Positions 22,611 to 35,079 of a stretch of 64,000 nt of DNA are shown one piece after another (positions within the stretch are counted from its first letter, which is position 1; each line of letters begins with the position of its first letter). The notes under the pieces are model-generated. The model made no database searches and was not told where the DNA came from. It saw only the letters and a program-made list of their open reading frames with translations. The translations under genes were made by a program, and so were the position numbers. The DNA comes from Perca fluviatilis (lineage: Eukaryota > Chordata > Actinopteri > Perciformes > Percidae). The stretch lies in the NCBI RefSeq assembly GCF_010015445.1, contig NC_053121.1:29368434-29432433 (forward strand), read 5' to 3'.

Positions 22611-25524
22611 CAGTGCCAAAATATGGCCACAGACATATGAACATCTATACTCCAATGCACCTCTGTGGTAGTTCCCACTAGAGTAGGTACTGTATCTCTG
22701 TAACCACATTTTGCCATGATGACACAGACTCACAAGGTAAAAACAATACCAGCGTTGCTGCCGCGGCTGGGAATGATTAAAACCTGACTGCTGAAATATG
22801 GACACTGATGTTGAAGGCAAACACCCATAAACAACAAAACAATCACATTCTGATGGACAGAAACGCATCACAGTCACACATAATGAATTACATTTCAGAG
22901 TAACAAAATAAATCAACACCTAACAATAAACACTGTTATTGTGCTCATGGCTAAATGTCAACGCTGACTAGCATGAGATGAAAATCCAAGATGTATAATT
23001 AAACCCAGACATCCACACCTCAATTTTTTCCTGCAGTATATACTTACAGCATTGGCACTGAATTTTGTCATTACACGTAGAAATTGAATACAGAATAGTT
23101 ACAAATGCATGTCATTTTTAGGAGATAGGTCAAGTTATATTATACACTTTACTGATAATGAGAACATGTTTGCTGCTGATGTTGCTGGGCAAGAGAAAAG
23201 CATTGAGAAGGAGCATAAGTGTAGAGAGGCATTATGGTGACAATATAAAAATGTATACATATTTCCTCAACCAGAGGAATTATTGAGTAGACATAAGTGA
23301 AAAGGCGTCTCAATGTCAATAATCACCATGTCAATAATTTGTTTTAGTGATAAACTTTCTTCTCCACTACCGACATTACATACAGACACAGCAACCAATT
23401 GCTCATTGGCTTGGCTGTTTTCTATAAAACCTGAAATTACTGGTAAGGTCAGCATAGCGGCAGATTTTGAGTTTAATCAGCTGCTGTGATAAGTAAGAAA
23501 AAAAAAAATAGATTGCCAGTGAACTCCACTCGGCCACTTTTGTATCACCTGCTTTGAAGTGATTCCTCTCCAGCATATTATTTCTACATGTTTTAACTAT
23601 TTTGGCTCCTTCTCGTTTGAGTACAAGTTCATAGAGAACACTGCCACTTCAACTTCAACAGTGAAGGGGAGAATTAATCTTTAGCTGAGGAGAGCAGATC
23701 GGCGGGCGACAAAGCAGCACAGCCATTAGGGCTGCGGAGGAGGCCAAATGCGCTAGTGGTCGTAGATTGACGCAAATGACTGCGCCGGGGGGACAACAAT
23801 TCCCCTCTGCTGGAGCTTCTGCTAGATGATCATTAGTGTGCTGGGTAAGATTGATATGGCACATTTCCGATGGCAGGTGGACGACTCATCTCAACATGGC
23901 AGTCCCCGGTGATTAATATCATTTTAAGATGCATCTGGAGGAGTCGACTCATTCTGGATGGGCTGTGTAAATTAAAGCGTATAATAATGCAGCACAGTCT
24001 GTGTGAGCTATCCTAGTCAGGCTAAAGTGGAGTGTGAGTGTTTCACATGATTCAAATGAACTGCCAGAGTGGATTGTGGGTCCTGATGAATGTATACCAA
24101 GTGGCACAAAGCAAGTGTCAGATTAATAATTCAACCTACTATTGTGACACAGAAGTGTACAGTGTTGAGACACGCAGGAGCAACAAACAACATTGGAAAT
24201 GATTCATTACAGTTGTCGCACTTGAGGCCAATGCTTGCAGTGACTCTGGCACTGGGACTGGATTGATTAAAACTCTTGATCAGCCATCTTGAAATCAAAC
24301 CTTCCAAGTATTCGTCACTTACAGGTTGGAGCTTCTGGTTGAAGAGGTGAAATGAAGAAAGCAACCTGTGTTTCCATTTGGTTCAGTGCATGGATGTGTA
24401 GCAGGGTAGAGCTGACAAAAGAACATATGTGGTGAACGGAACAATTAACCTTGATAAATAAGGTAAAAAATAAAACAGCTGAGGCTTAGGTGCCCAAGGT
24501 TAATGGTTTGGGAGGAAACTATTTCTGCACTCAAGAGATTATTCTAATTATAGGTTCTAGAGGATGTAATTCTACAAGTGAAATTAGATGTTTTTTTCTG
24601 TGCTCCCCATAATCATGGGACTGTAAAGAGTGGAAAGAGAATCTCTTGATACGAAAAGCGGTATGCTCATTTCACACTTTGACGTCGTCGTCTTTGACGA
24701 TCACACTTGTTCTGAAGTCTTATTCAGTGGGGTTCAGTAACAGGGCTCCAAGGCTGGAGAGTTCAGTGGTAACCATGGATTCTTTCATTCAGTTAATGCG
24801 TTTTGCTTGAAAGCGAAACACAGCCCGAGAACTCATTGTCTGCGGCAAATATTTAATTGAAACGAAGTAAGGGGGGTTGTCATTTGCACTCTTATTCTAA
24901 AGACTTCTACCAATATTGTAAAATGTTCTGTGAAGGGTTGATGTGAAATTATTTTTTTCTTCCTCATAACTAAGCCTGCTGCTAGGATAACTTTGTATTT
25001 GGCTACCCTGTGTTTTCATGCACATTTCTGTCGTGTACTGCAAATATTAACACATGATAATATGGACCTTCAGCATATTATGCATTTATTGTATTGGTAA
25101 TTACTGATTGACACATATACATAAGAATGGGACATTCAGTGTAACTAATATTTTATCAATCTATCATGGATTAAATGATCAAGAATTATGAAGTTTCACA
25201 CCTTACAGTAGAGACAGAGGCTTGTAGTGAGGTGAATACTTATGTAATTATATTAATGTAATAAACGTATCTCTGTAGAGATACATTTTCACTATCATTA
25301 AAGAGTCTTTCTGTTGCTTCTGTTTTTTAGTGTTAATTGTAGTGTTAGTGATAATAAATCTCAGTGAAAATAAAACATGGAAAAATCCAAAGGGGTGAAT
25401 ATTATTATCGGCATCGTGTTGCTTTTGGAATGTTTAGGGTCTATTGGTGTTTATGGGTGTATACTTTTATATGTATATTTTATATATAATATACATATTA
25501 TAAGATGTAATATAGTCCTCCTGT
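22611..25524. other. Long non-coding stretch, no gene seen
   Basis: Short frames only. A short A-run lies near 23500. I found no termini or tandem structure. The region around 23650-24100 is slightly GC-richer and has no common repeat that I recognise, so it would be a reasonable place to look for conserved non-coding DNA by alignment. Confidence 0.5.
25469..25498. repeat. AT-rich palindrome, 11-bp arms
   Basis: ATATGTATATT at 25469-25479 pairs with AATATACATAT at 25488-25498. It lies 35 bases upstream of a hAT insertion and may simply reflect low-complexity sequence. Confidence 0.7.
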
Positions 25525-25532
25525 GTTTATAA

Positions 25533-26570
25533 TAGGGCTGTCAAACGCTAAAAAAAAATTGATCGCGATTAATCGCTGAATTTCTATAGTTAATCGTGAT
25601 TAATCGTATGTTTTATCACATGATTAAAATTATATTATTTTGCATTTCAGAACTGTTTCTAAGTACATATTAACAATGGAAAGCAATTCTTACCAGTGTA
25701 TCTTGATTGGGAATCAAATGAATGCAAAGAAAGTGACTTTGATGAACTTGATTTTAAGATTTGTATTTGTTTATTATTCATTTATTTACTGTAAACAAAA
25801 GAAGAATTTGTGAATCTAGTCTCACATTTGAATCTATAGTCAATATTATGGTTGGGTATTGTTTGCTTTGGATACCGGTGCTAAAGCGGTACTTTTAAAA
25901 CGGTACCGGTGCCTTATCGGTGCCTGAACCGATACTTTTTAAGAAAGTAAAAAAAAAGAAGGGTACTAAACAACACGGCTTGTTTATTGCTAAGGCCATA
26001 TGATCATAATTAAATGATTTAATAATAATAATGTAATAACTATAACAATAACTTATTTCACTAGTAAATAGCTGTTGAATGACAAAAACAACCACCAGAT
26101 GGGAAAAGGGCATTTAACAATAACTTTGAATGCACCACAAGGCTGTAGGTTACCAGTTTCATTGAACGCACCGTCTCTGTTTTTCCGACAACGGCAGCTG
26201 TTGTTACATGCCGGTGTCGGAATCCTCCACAGTGAAATACAGACAAACTTTACACCGTTTAGCTGTCGAGTGTAGTGTTAACTAGCGTCACGTGCAGTGA
26301 TGTTTCTGTTGCCTGTAACGTCTATTTCAGAGCATATCAATGGTACTGGAATGAGGCACCAAAATCCACGTTGCTATTCCTGCAGCAGCAGGATGTGTTA
26401 CGAGGAAGTATGCCAAAGTGCTGCAAAGGGTCAAAATAGTAGCCTGTTAGGCACGACGCGAAGCCGAGTGAAGTGAAAATAAATGGCGGTTAATGTGATT
26501 AAAAAAAATATACGCGTTATGCTCGGCCCTTAATCACATCGCAATTAACGCATTAATGCTGACAGCCCTA
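25533..26570. mobile_element. hAT element (1,038 bp) with perfect 8-bp duplication and a nested hAT-like piece
   Basis: GTTTATAA occurs at 25525-25532 and 26571-26578. Between them the element starts TAGGGCTGTCAAACG and ends TGCTGACAGCCCTA, with subterminal GATTAATCG-type repeats on the left and ATCGCAATTAACGCATTAAT on the right. The duplication length and the TAGGG...CCCTA ends are typical of hAT. At about 25848 a different terminus, GGTTGGGTATTGTTTGC, begins, followed by GATACCGGTGC and GGTACCGGTGCC, characteristic of another fish hAT family as I recall it; its right end is unclear. The stretch 26175-26340 matches 13192-13450 of the nested cluster. No transposase is present. Confidence 0.85.
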
Positions 26571-26579
26571 GTTTATAAT

Positions 26580-28005
26580 CAAATACAAATGATGCAAAAA
26601 GAAAATTCTGTGTCTGTATCAAAAGATCCATCGTGTGATTGCAGGTTCAGCTCTTTCTTCAAATTTTGGTGTCAGCAGCTCTTTACATTTGGATCAGAGG
26701 TTGTGCTTTTATGTCAAGTGTCTGCAGGTGAAGGTCTTTTCAAATGAGCAGAAAATGCTGCTTATTGTCTCTACTTGACCTACAGTACATATCATGTTTT
26801 TACAAAGACATACATCAAACACAAGTCTGCAACTATTGCACACACAAACAAATATAGCTTTTTGAAGTACCTTTATCTGTCCCACCTCTGCTTTGCCCCC
26901 AACTAAATGTACTGTAGATATTAGCTTCTCCTTAAAATAATTACAAATGTAATACTCAACATCACGGACAAAATAAATTACCATACTGTTGACATTTCCC
27001 AGTCTGCAAAAACTGAACATTTCAAACTTTACAAATTGTACAGGTGTGCACACCCTGCATATGCTGATAATATACAGGATATTAATGTTGCTGGATAAAA
27101 AAGAAGAAAATCTATCATAAAGTTGTTCAGGGATCTAGGAACAAATTTGTAATTGATGCAATGGATTTTAAATATGCCTTATGCACCCAGAGGGCACAAA
27201 ACTCCTGCATAACATTAATGACAATGTAAAATTTAAATTTGAAGCTCAATTTACAACTTTACGTTTTCAGGCAGAAACCAAGTTCATGCCCCAACACTTG
27301 TCATTCATCCTGATGAGCTGTCGACTTCGAAACTGTAGCCAGCCTAAAGCTGAGGTAACTGGCACCATAAAGCCACCACAGGCACTGAGATGAACGTTAG
27401 ACAATCTGCAGAACAAATGTGTTTCTGTACAGGCCTTGTTGCTGTTTTTTCTTGGCTTATTGTTTCCCTGCATTGTCCTTGTACACATGAGTTTGCAGAA
27501 CTATTACATTCTCACATTTAAAAGCTAAAACCCAGCTAACCATTGATCACACCCAATGGTATGAACACAAAGGTATAGTTTACAGACTCAGACATCAATA
27601 CTTTAAAACAAAATCTGATATAAAAAATAATAAGAGACACAGTATCACTAACAGGATCTTGGTGGGATGTTCATTTATATCCACAAGCTAGAAAGTAACC
27701 AGAGTTCTAACTAATTTTAGGGAGCCTACTAAAACAGTTACACTCCCTTGACAAGAATGGGTCAATACATGCTAAGATGCAACATGCTGCAGAAAGTGCA
27801 ATGCACAGAAACCCTTCCATCTTGCCTCTGGCACACAATGGTAATCAATACACGGGGAGTAGGGAAGGTGCCCTTGATTGATCAGGAGGTCACAGTGGAC
27901 GTAATCAATACAAAGGGTGACTGGATCATGAACTTTGGAGAAAATCACCCAAAAAACTAGGTTCATATCAAACGTTACAGCATTTGCAGTCTTGAATCCA
28001 CCACA
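26580..28005. other. Non-coding stretch, no gene seen
   Basis: Short frames only. A minus-strand frame of 114 codons (26709-27053) has many Cys and Phe residues but no recognisable domain, Met-proximal signal or neighbour. No repeat termini were noticed. Confidence 0.5.
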
Positions 28006-28009
28006 AACA

Positions 28010-28260
28010 CAGGAATTTCACCCAGGTGACCAGGGATTGTGTCCCATTTAAAGATAAAAGTAAACAGTGAGCTTTGTTTTTAACTTCACAGAACCAACGG
28101 AACTACATCACATTCTGCGTCATGTGCATAACTAGAATTGAAGTATCGTAAGAGATTATTTTCACGTAAACTTTTTTCTAAACTTAACTATGTAGTTTTG
28201 GTACCTTAACATAACCAAACTATGACTGTTTCACAACGTTAAAGACCTGTTTTAAACAGC
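28010..28260 (+). repeat. Dispersed repeat, copy A (related to 47290-47410)
   Basis: Shares with the second copy the order CCCAGG.GAC.AGGG..T, AAAAGTAAACAG and TTCTGCGTCA...ATAACT. The stretch CAGGGATTGTGTCCC resembles, but does not match, an RNA polymerase III B box, so a decayed SINE is possible. Continues into AACTTAAC/AACATAACCAAAC text that I recall from the same fish repeat. Confidence 0.5.
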
Positions 28261-28264
28261 GACC

Positions 28265-29830
28265 GTTTGAGATTTGAATTGTAACCAAAAGTTGCCTTAT
28301 ACGTTTGGTAAATATTACTAGTACTACTGTACAACACAAACAACATTACTTTTTTTAACGTTTTTAATTATTGGCTTATTGGATTTTAAAGACATTTTGA
28401 CGTCAATCACTGATGAAAATAATTTTTTTTTTAAAGATAATCCCTGTGTTGTTTACCAGTGATTGCTTACTGCAGTGTTTACATGACTATTCAAATAGGG
28501 AATACATAAATACTAAAACAAAACCAAATATGATCACATCTGCTTCATTTCATTATGTATTGCAGCTGTAGAACATACACAGAGTTGTGTTTACAGCTGC
28601 CAATGCTTGCTGATGCCCTAGAAATCGAACCCCATCAACAATTATTGCACTTTTCGGATTAAAAACTCCCACTGTCTAATATGTGGTTAAAAATCTCATG
28701 ACAACTGGCATTAGGCATATAGAATGAGAATGAATATTTTTTTGAGGTGTCATCTCTAAAACGTTAAACTTTTCTCTTCCTCTTTACACACATCTGTATG
28801 GCTCTCTCGCTATTTTGCACGTACACAAAAACACACACTATACAGACAGCTAATGTGTAGTTGCTTTACAAAAGGGATTTATTCTCTCAACTTCTCTCTG
28901 GGTTTCGTCTTTCAAATCCTCTTGTGTATTTTCTATCCTTTCATGGTAGGTTGAGCTTTTCAGGCATTGTCTGACTTGTTTAAATTTTTAACAAGGCGGG
29001 AAAGAAACAAAGAGACTCAGACGAGGGGTAAGTCCCTCATCTGAAATCGAAGGTATATTTCCCATGAAATGTTGTGCAGTGACGTGGAAAACTCTTCGCC
29101 TTTTGTGTCTTCTGATGCTGTTGGCCCCTTTTAAGCAAATAGTGAACGCTATGAATGCTTCAGCTTTCATAGTGCAGGTTGGTCTACTAGGAATACAATG
29201 CTCAGGTAGTTTAAACAGAACTCTAAATGTCTTTAAATCCACTTCAAGTTGGTTTCTTCTGTAGTAGTTTGAGGAGTCTCTTACCCCAGCTCTAGCTATG
29301 CATTTATTTTTGTAAGCTTAGTTTGCTCATGCTCTAGGGTGATGAAATCTCAATAAAAAGATTTATGCTAATCAGTGACAATTTTCAGTTATGCCCCACA
29401 CATGCTTTTCTTGATTGAAATGTAATTGCGTAAAATCCTCAGCGGAAGATGTTGATCATGAATGGCCCAACAGAAACAGTGTTGTGCTTCATGTTGTCTT
29501 CAACAAGGAGTCATCTAATTTTTTGACAGGTGTGAGTGTAATTGAACGCTGCCAGACATAAAAAAGACAGAGAAGAACATGAACAACAAGAGAAAACAAA
29601 CACAGGCAGTCATGTAAACCTGAAAATTGTGTTTAGTACCAGACAGGCTTTCATTAACAAAGCATAAATTATTTAGGTCTAAGGAAATCATATGGATATT
29701 TTCCAGGAGAAAGGTAGTAGCTACCACTGATGTGTCTTTGGTATAATTCAGGGGTTTTAGAAATATAAGGTTAGTTCATTTTATTAATTACAATTTGGTG
29801 GTTACAGTGGCTTCAAAAGGCAAAAGGCAC
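28265..29830. other. Non-coding stretch, no gene seen
   Basis: AT-rich, with several T and A runs. A pair of frames on opposite strands at 28988-29264 has no similarity I recognise. Confidence 0.5.
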
Positions 29831-29869
29831 TTAGACACACATGTTATAAATGTCAAATTTACAGAAAAA

Positions 29870-30125
29870 ATAATTGACCAGTTTCATGGCAATCAATCCA
29901 ATAGTTGTTGAGAAATTTCACTCAAAACCACAAATGTGAGACTCATGGTGGTGCTAGAGGAAAAGTCAGAAGATCACCTAAGTTATTACGATTTATCCTC
30001 CAGGAATCATGAATATCTGTCCAGAATTACATGGAAATTCATTTAATAGTTTTTTGAGATATTTCACTCTGGACCAAAGTAGTGGACCGACAGACCAACC
30101 AACAGACAGACATTGTCGTCCTTAG
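29870..30125 (+). mobile_element. LINE-type 3' tail repeat with internal duplication
   Basis: The phrase CATGGCAATCAATCCAATAG...TTGAGAAATTTCACT at about 29886 is repeated in altered form at about 30029 (CATGGAAATTCATTTAATAG...TTGAGATATTTCACT). Between them lies CTCATGGTGGTGCTAGAGGA and AAGTCAGAAGATCACC; after them GACCAAAGTAGTGGACCGAC, then GACAGACATTGTCGTCC. I recall this as one of the most abundant teleost retroposon 3' regions. The reverse copy at 53350-53540 supports its being dispersed. The family is not named with confidence. Confidence 0.65.
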
Positions 30126-30151
30126 AGTTTACTAAAATTCCAAATAATTAA

Positions 30152-30683
30152 AGGTCCAGTGTGTAGGAATTTCTTCCATCTAACGTTGAGATAATATATC
30201 GCAATCAAATCTCTCGCACCACGCAGTTCAAAGTACATATTACAGCTACGGTAGCTTTTACGCTTCAAAAGGTCTCTTGCTCTTTTCAATATGTTTTTTC
30301 TTTTTCTGGGCAAAGAAGAAGACTCCTGTTCCTGAAATTTGGATTTTGAATATGTGTTGTCCTCCATGTTTCCTTCTTCAAACTTGCCGGGGCCGGAAAG
30401 CTACGATACCCATTAACAGCATCAGCAGCACCTGTGAGTTTATCATGTGACAGCGAAAACGCAAAAGGCGGAGCAGTATGTCCTGTATGTCCCTTACCGG
30501 CTAACGTATTTCAAGATGGTACATGAATATGGAGCATCTACCCCAGTTCATGCAAATGTAAATGTAAAATTTCAAGCCAATAGGAATACTTAGAATTGAT
30601 GGTGGAGGTAAATATTCATGAAAAAGACAAGTTTGTACACAGATTTTGATAATGAACAGCTTAACACGTTACACACTGGACCT
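30152..30683. mobile_element. TTAA-flanked MITE, 532 bp
   Basis: TTAA at 30148-30151 and 30684-30687 brackets inverted ends AGGTCCAGTGTGTA and TACACACTGGACCT, a perfect 14-bp pair. The interior has no transposase; the minus-strand frame at 30122-30367 (with KSKFQEQESSSLPRKRKN) crosses the element border and is not a gene. The ends differ from those of the other TTAA elements here, so it is a separate family, probably also moved by a piggyBac-type enzyme. I recall these ends as very common in fish. Confidence 0.87.
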
Positions 30684-30698
30684 TTAAACAGATTTAAA

Positions 30699-30736
30699 CA
30701 TCTTATTAGTATCTGGTCATCTTATTAGTATCTGGT
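30699..30736. repeat. Perfect 19-bp tandem duplication
   Basis: CATCTTATTAGTATCTGGT occurs twice back to back, 12 bases beyond the MITE's TTAA. It is exact, so probably recent replication slippage or repair. Confidence 0.95.
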
Positions 30737-30739
30737 CTC

Positions 30740-33655
30740 AATTTTCTAAAGCTGGTGAGGAGTTTGAGAGGACTTAGAATCATGTGCTCACTGTTGTCTA
30801 AAGTCTTGGTTACGGCCCTGCCAGGAGACATATGTTATTGGTATTTCTAAAAATGTATACTCTCATGCAAGGTAAAGGGAAATTTGAACTTCATGTGCAG
30901 TGAAAGACAGAAATAGCAGTCAGCCAACAAACACCTTTAGTGTGTAATGGTTTTTAATTATGACTGCTAGTTTGCTTCAGAGGTTTAATTGCAGCTAAAG
31001 GATCTTATAATAGAAATAGAATACAAGTCTATAATTCCTATGAGATGCGTTTGAGAGCATGCCAATGTCAAATGAAACACAGGAAACCAGAGAGAGTTGG
31101 CAAACTGGCTCCATCTCCTGGAGGAGACAAGAGATGGGGCTCTACTGAATACACCCCCATCTTCACATGCTTTATTTTGTTTGCTGAATACTTATGAAAA
31201 ACATATATAAATAGTAACCAATAGTTCTGGTCACTTTTATTAGTAGTAATAGTAGTAGTATTGGATGAATAATAACACTGCCAGTGTTAAGTGATTGATG
31301 ACATATACTGTGGTGGTGGTTTTTGTTGTTGAATGAAGGTACTCATGAAATTGAACAAAATGCTGTACAAATGTGGAGCAAATAAATATCCAACAAACAT
31401 ATGCAATCACTAGAATAAAGCGACCTATGATCCACATCAAATGCAGAGCACTTGACACTCGCTGACCGTAATGTCGCTATATCTCGCTGACCTCATTCAC
31501 AAGACTTCTACTTCAAACGTGGCAGTGCAAATGAATAATAATAAACTATAGTATTGGTCTATTTGTTTAGGGATGTCTGCAGGTGCAGTAAAGCATGAAT
31601 TGGCCATCCATGACCAGTAATCATGTCCTGTCGATTATGTTCTGCTGCTGGGAAATAACAAGAAATAGGAAAGAGCTATGAAATTCCTGGAATTACCACA
31701 GCTCACTTGTCACAATCCAATTAATTTGTCTATGTTTGTGGCGGATCTCCATCCCTCCTCAGTTTCAATTCATTTCCAGAGGTTAACACCTCATTATTTT
31801 ATGACCATACATAATGTAAACTGCACATTCATACGTCTTTACCTTTTGTACAAACCCAAAATTGGTGAGAAAAAAAAGAGAAATCTTAAATTCTGACATA
31901 TTTACACTTTGATTATTCATATATCATTAAATGATGTATGTTCATGAATACAGCATTGCCCTGTGTGGCTTCCAACATATTGGATTTTCCAGAGGGGAAG
32001 CAACATTTATAGTCAGCTGTTGGTGGGGTTTAGAAAACATGGACTGATCCTTATTTTGCATCTTAAGAGGGTCCCTCTCCCTTAAATGAATTAATTTAAC
32101 AAGCACTTCTTGGGTGTTTGTGTGCCAAAAAGCACCAAGTTACAGCTGTTCCACAATGCCTCTGCCACAGTCCAAATTTAGCTAAATAGCTGCGAGGGAA
32201 ATGTCTCTCCAAGCTGGTTCAGGAACTTAGATGGAGGTGCATCCAAGTACATACAAAGCAATACTACATTTTCTCTTCTTTAAGAAACAAAAAGTACAAT
32301 ATTTACTCACCCATGACACAAAATGACATAACTATGCCTGCAGGGGGTTGAAAGGCTTGTTGATCAAACTGTATTAATATACTGTTTTTCTTTGGTGTTG
32401 AGTTTTGTGTTATCCAAAGCTCACTTTGTAGCCTTTGTTTTGTAAGAAAAAGTCCCTCCGCCCCAGTGCCTTGGAGTCTCATCATGCGGTTACTGATGTC
32501 CAATTCATTTGTGAGTATACTACATAACTTTCCTTTTGTTGTGAAGTGTTTTTAAAAGACCCTTGGGTATTTGTCTCACTTGCAAAATTAGCATTTCTTT
32601 CATTCTTTCAATGTCATGTACATGCACTAAACTAAACTAAATTAAATATATTATAATGGTAGGAATAAAGCACAGACATCCCATCAGCACTGAGCACCCG
32701 CTGAGTGTTTATTCCCATATGTGGCCTTAGCTTGTTTGCAAGTTAGTTGTGTCATCATTTTCTAAATAAAATAACTGCTTCTGAACGAAAAATGAATATG
32801 AATTGCCTGAACCACATGTGCAAAGAAAGCAGGGTGTTTCAGAGAAAGTGCAGCCACATGCTGTATGCCCATATGTAGTCTAAAGATACTTGCAAAGGTT
32901 TGGCCTAGGAGTCAAATTGTAAATGACTGTAACCAAGAGAAACTAGTTCCTGGCACACTGCTATAGGGGAAAACTGGATACTTCATTTCCATCCAAATTT
33001 CACTTGAATCCACTCGGCTATCATGGCTGTCAATGTCAGGCAGCCAGTACCATGGCTGTTCATCTTGAGGGGTCCCTGGGAGATTGGCTTCTCCGGAGCT
33101 AACTGATATGGACTGGAGCCCAATTTCCTTTTGGCTAATTAGCTTGGCTACAACAACAGTGACAGTCCTTATCAGCCCCCAAGCCTTCTGCTCTCTGTCT
33201 GTTTTTGTTTTTGTAGGTCTGCAGCACAGTAAGATAGCTTCCCCCAGAAGCTCCCAGTGACAGGTTTCTCTTTGTATGTAGCAAAGGTTATGTATATTTT
33301 CAAAGCATACAAGCATGTACTCATCATGTCCGTCTCAAATTTCACTGAGGCACATTCAATTAAATCATTTAATAAAAGGTATACGGTAGTAAAAGCCTGA
33401 AGCTCAGTTCACCCCCGAGGTTTATTGTCTAAATTTAAAATATAAGCAGAATGTTAATTTAAATATGAAACAAAGAAAAAAACATATTTGAAAACACTGA
33501 CTTCACACTTTTTGAACAGTTGGCACTATCAACTAATAGACTTCTTTTATGTAAGATTATTTTCTAAATTGTGGGCAGGTGAGGTTTATAGATTAACTTC
33601 AGTGGGCATTGATAAAGATATTGTGCATTACTTTACATGTAATTATTGAAGTGCT
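30740..33655. other. Long non-coding stretch, no gene seen
   Basis: AT-rich. A short TAGTAGTA run lies near 31245-31262. The minus-strand frame of 134 codons at 32912-33316 is the longest here; its product shows no domain, signal peptide or repeat that I recognise, and codon use gives no clear support for coding. Confidence 0.5.
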
Positions 33656-33660
33656 TAATG

Positions 33661-34202
33661 AAAGGCACGGTTTAACATTTTGAGAATAGGATTGTTCCAT
33701 TTTCTTGCTAAAGATTTGATGAGAAGATCAAGACCATTCTCATGTCTGTCAGTTAAATATGAAGCTACATTCAGCAGCCAGTTAGCTTAGCTGAGCTGAC
33801 TGGAAAAAGGGGGAGGGACAGATCGCCTGGCACTGTGTGGAGGTAAGACAGCGGGGTCTTGTCATCACTGTTAGCTTGTCAATCAACCAGCATAAACTCC
33901 AGGAAGTCACTTTGTGTGGACAAAAGAAATAGTCTGGCAGATAACCCTGAGAACTGCATCTTGTAATTTAATCTTTAGTGTTTGTATAGATTGAACACAC
34001 TGATAATGTGATACATAATTTACCGTGTTAATCAATGAGCTTAAAAGGTGCTGGTAGTTGGATTTTGTTACCTTCGACAGAGCCAATCTAGCTGTTTCCC
34101 CATTTCTTTCCGTAGCTTTATATTTAGCAGACCGATATGAGAGTGAAATCTAACTCTGAGCAAGACTGAAGATTTTCACAAAATTTCAAACTATTCTTTT
34201 AC
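33661..34202. mobile_element. Long-inverted-repeat element, abundant fish type
   Basis: Left arm (about 33669-33790) runs CGGTTTAACATTTTGAGAAT, CATGTCTGTCAGTTAAATAT, GAAGCTACATTCAGCAGCC, GTTAGCTTAGCT. The reverse complement of the right arm (about 34085-34200) runs AAGAATAGTTTGAAATTTTG, CTGCTAAATATAAAGCTACG, AAACAGCTAGATTGGCTCTG. The two are diverged versions of the same arm; the middle includes CTCCAGGAAGTCACT. I recall both halves as one very common percomorph repeat, which is part of the lineage inference. No transposase and no clear target duplication. Confidence 0.65.
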
Positions 34203-34209
34203 GTAAGAT

Positions 34210-34745
34210 ATTTTAGTGTCAGAGAATTAAATGAAATTATTATGTTTGTTGTTAGTGTCTTTAAGGGAGGGTTACCAGCTTTACATCTTAACATACAGTG
34301 CAACCTCTAATTATCTTTTTTTAAGCATGAGAGTCGCTCCAGATGCTGAGGTCTCATTTGTCTTACTCCTGACTGCTTCCCATCTATCTGATCCACTCGG
34401 GACTGGAATTCATTTTCTGCATTTTCTTTAGTTTGCAGGATATCTTCACCAAACCTTATTCTAATTCATGTAATCCTCAGAGATGGCACAGGCCCAGCAT
34501 GCAGCCATTCAGAATGCACTAGTGCCCTCAAATGCCTGCTCAGCCCCAGAACACCTCAGGGTAATTTCACACTCTGTTATGTTGTTGTTCAGAAATAATA
34601 TGGGTTTGGGGAGATATTCCGGTTCACTTCAGAGAGAAAGAAAAATCATACTGGTGTTGCTGAAATTGTACTAACTTTGATACTCAAAATAAATGCAAAT
34701 GTGTTTGCATATTAAGTTTACAGTTATTATGGCTGTGCAGTAACA
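34210..34745. other. Non-coding stretch, no gene seen
   Basis: Two short plus-strand frames (34231-34431 and 34483-34674) carry no recognisable domain. No repeat structure noticed. Confidence 0.5.
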
Positions 34746-34748
34746 ATA

Positions 34749-35078
34749 AATAATAATTTTATTTGATATAGCACCTTTTACAGACAAACTCACAAAGTGC
34801 TTCACATGACAATTGTTAAAATAAGACCCATAACAGTAAATTCAGCAAGCAAAAAAAAAAAAAATTAGAAAAATTAAAAAAATACCAATCGAAATAAACA
34901 TAAAAAAGTTTACAAAAATTACAAACATGAGAAAAAAGTCAGTTTAAACAAGTGAGTTTTCAGCTGCTTTTTAAAAGCATCAACAGAGACCACCGAATGT
35001 AAGACAATAGGAAGCGCGTTCCACAGAGTTGGAGCCACTAATTCAAAAGTGCTATCCTTAGCATTAGCACTTGGCATG
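34749..35078 (-). mobile_element. L2/CR1-clade LINE, end of ORF2 and 3' tail
   Basis: On the minus strand a frame entering at about 35065 reads AKDSTFELVAPTLWNALP, IVLHSVVSVDAFKKQLK, THLFKLTFFSCL and stops at 34919-34921. The APTLWNALP...S...FK..LKTHLF pattern is the conserved C-terminal end of reverse-transcriptase proteins in L2-like and related LINEs. Downstream (34749-34806) comes the tail GTGAAGCACTTTGTGAG followed by AAGGTGCTATATCAAATAAA. A-rich text at 34849-34920 (plus strand) lies between stop and tail. The rest of the protein is missing upstream, so the copy is 5'-truncated and inactive. Confidence 0.8.
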
Positions 35079-35079
35079 A

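Noticed and set aside
22133..22717. 194-codon minus-strand frame, the longest in the window
   Set aside because: It spans the LINE tail border and both units of the 163-bp duplication; its repeated protein segments merely mirror the DNA duplication, and no domain is recognisable.
32912..33316. 134-codon minus-strand frame
   Set aside because: No recognisable domain, no supportive context, and such a length is not unusual by chance in this much sequence.
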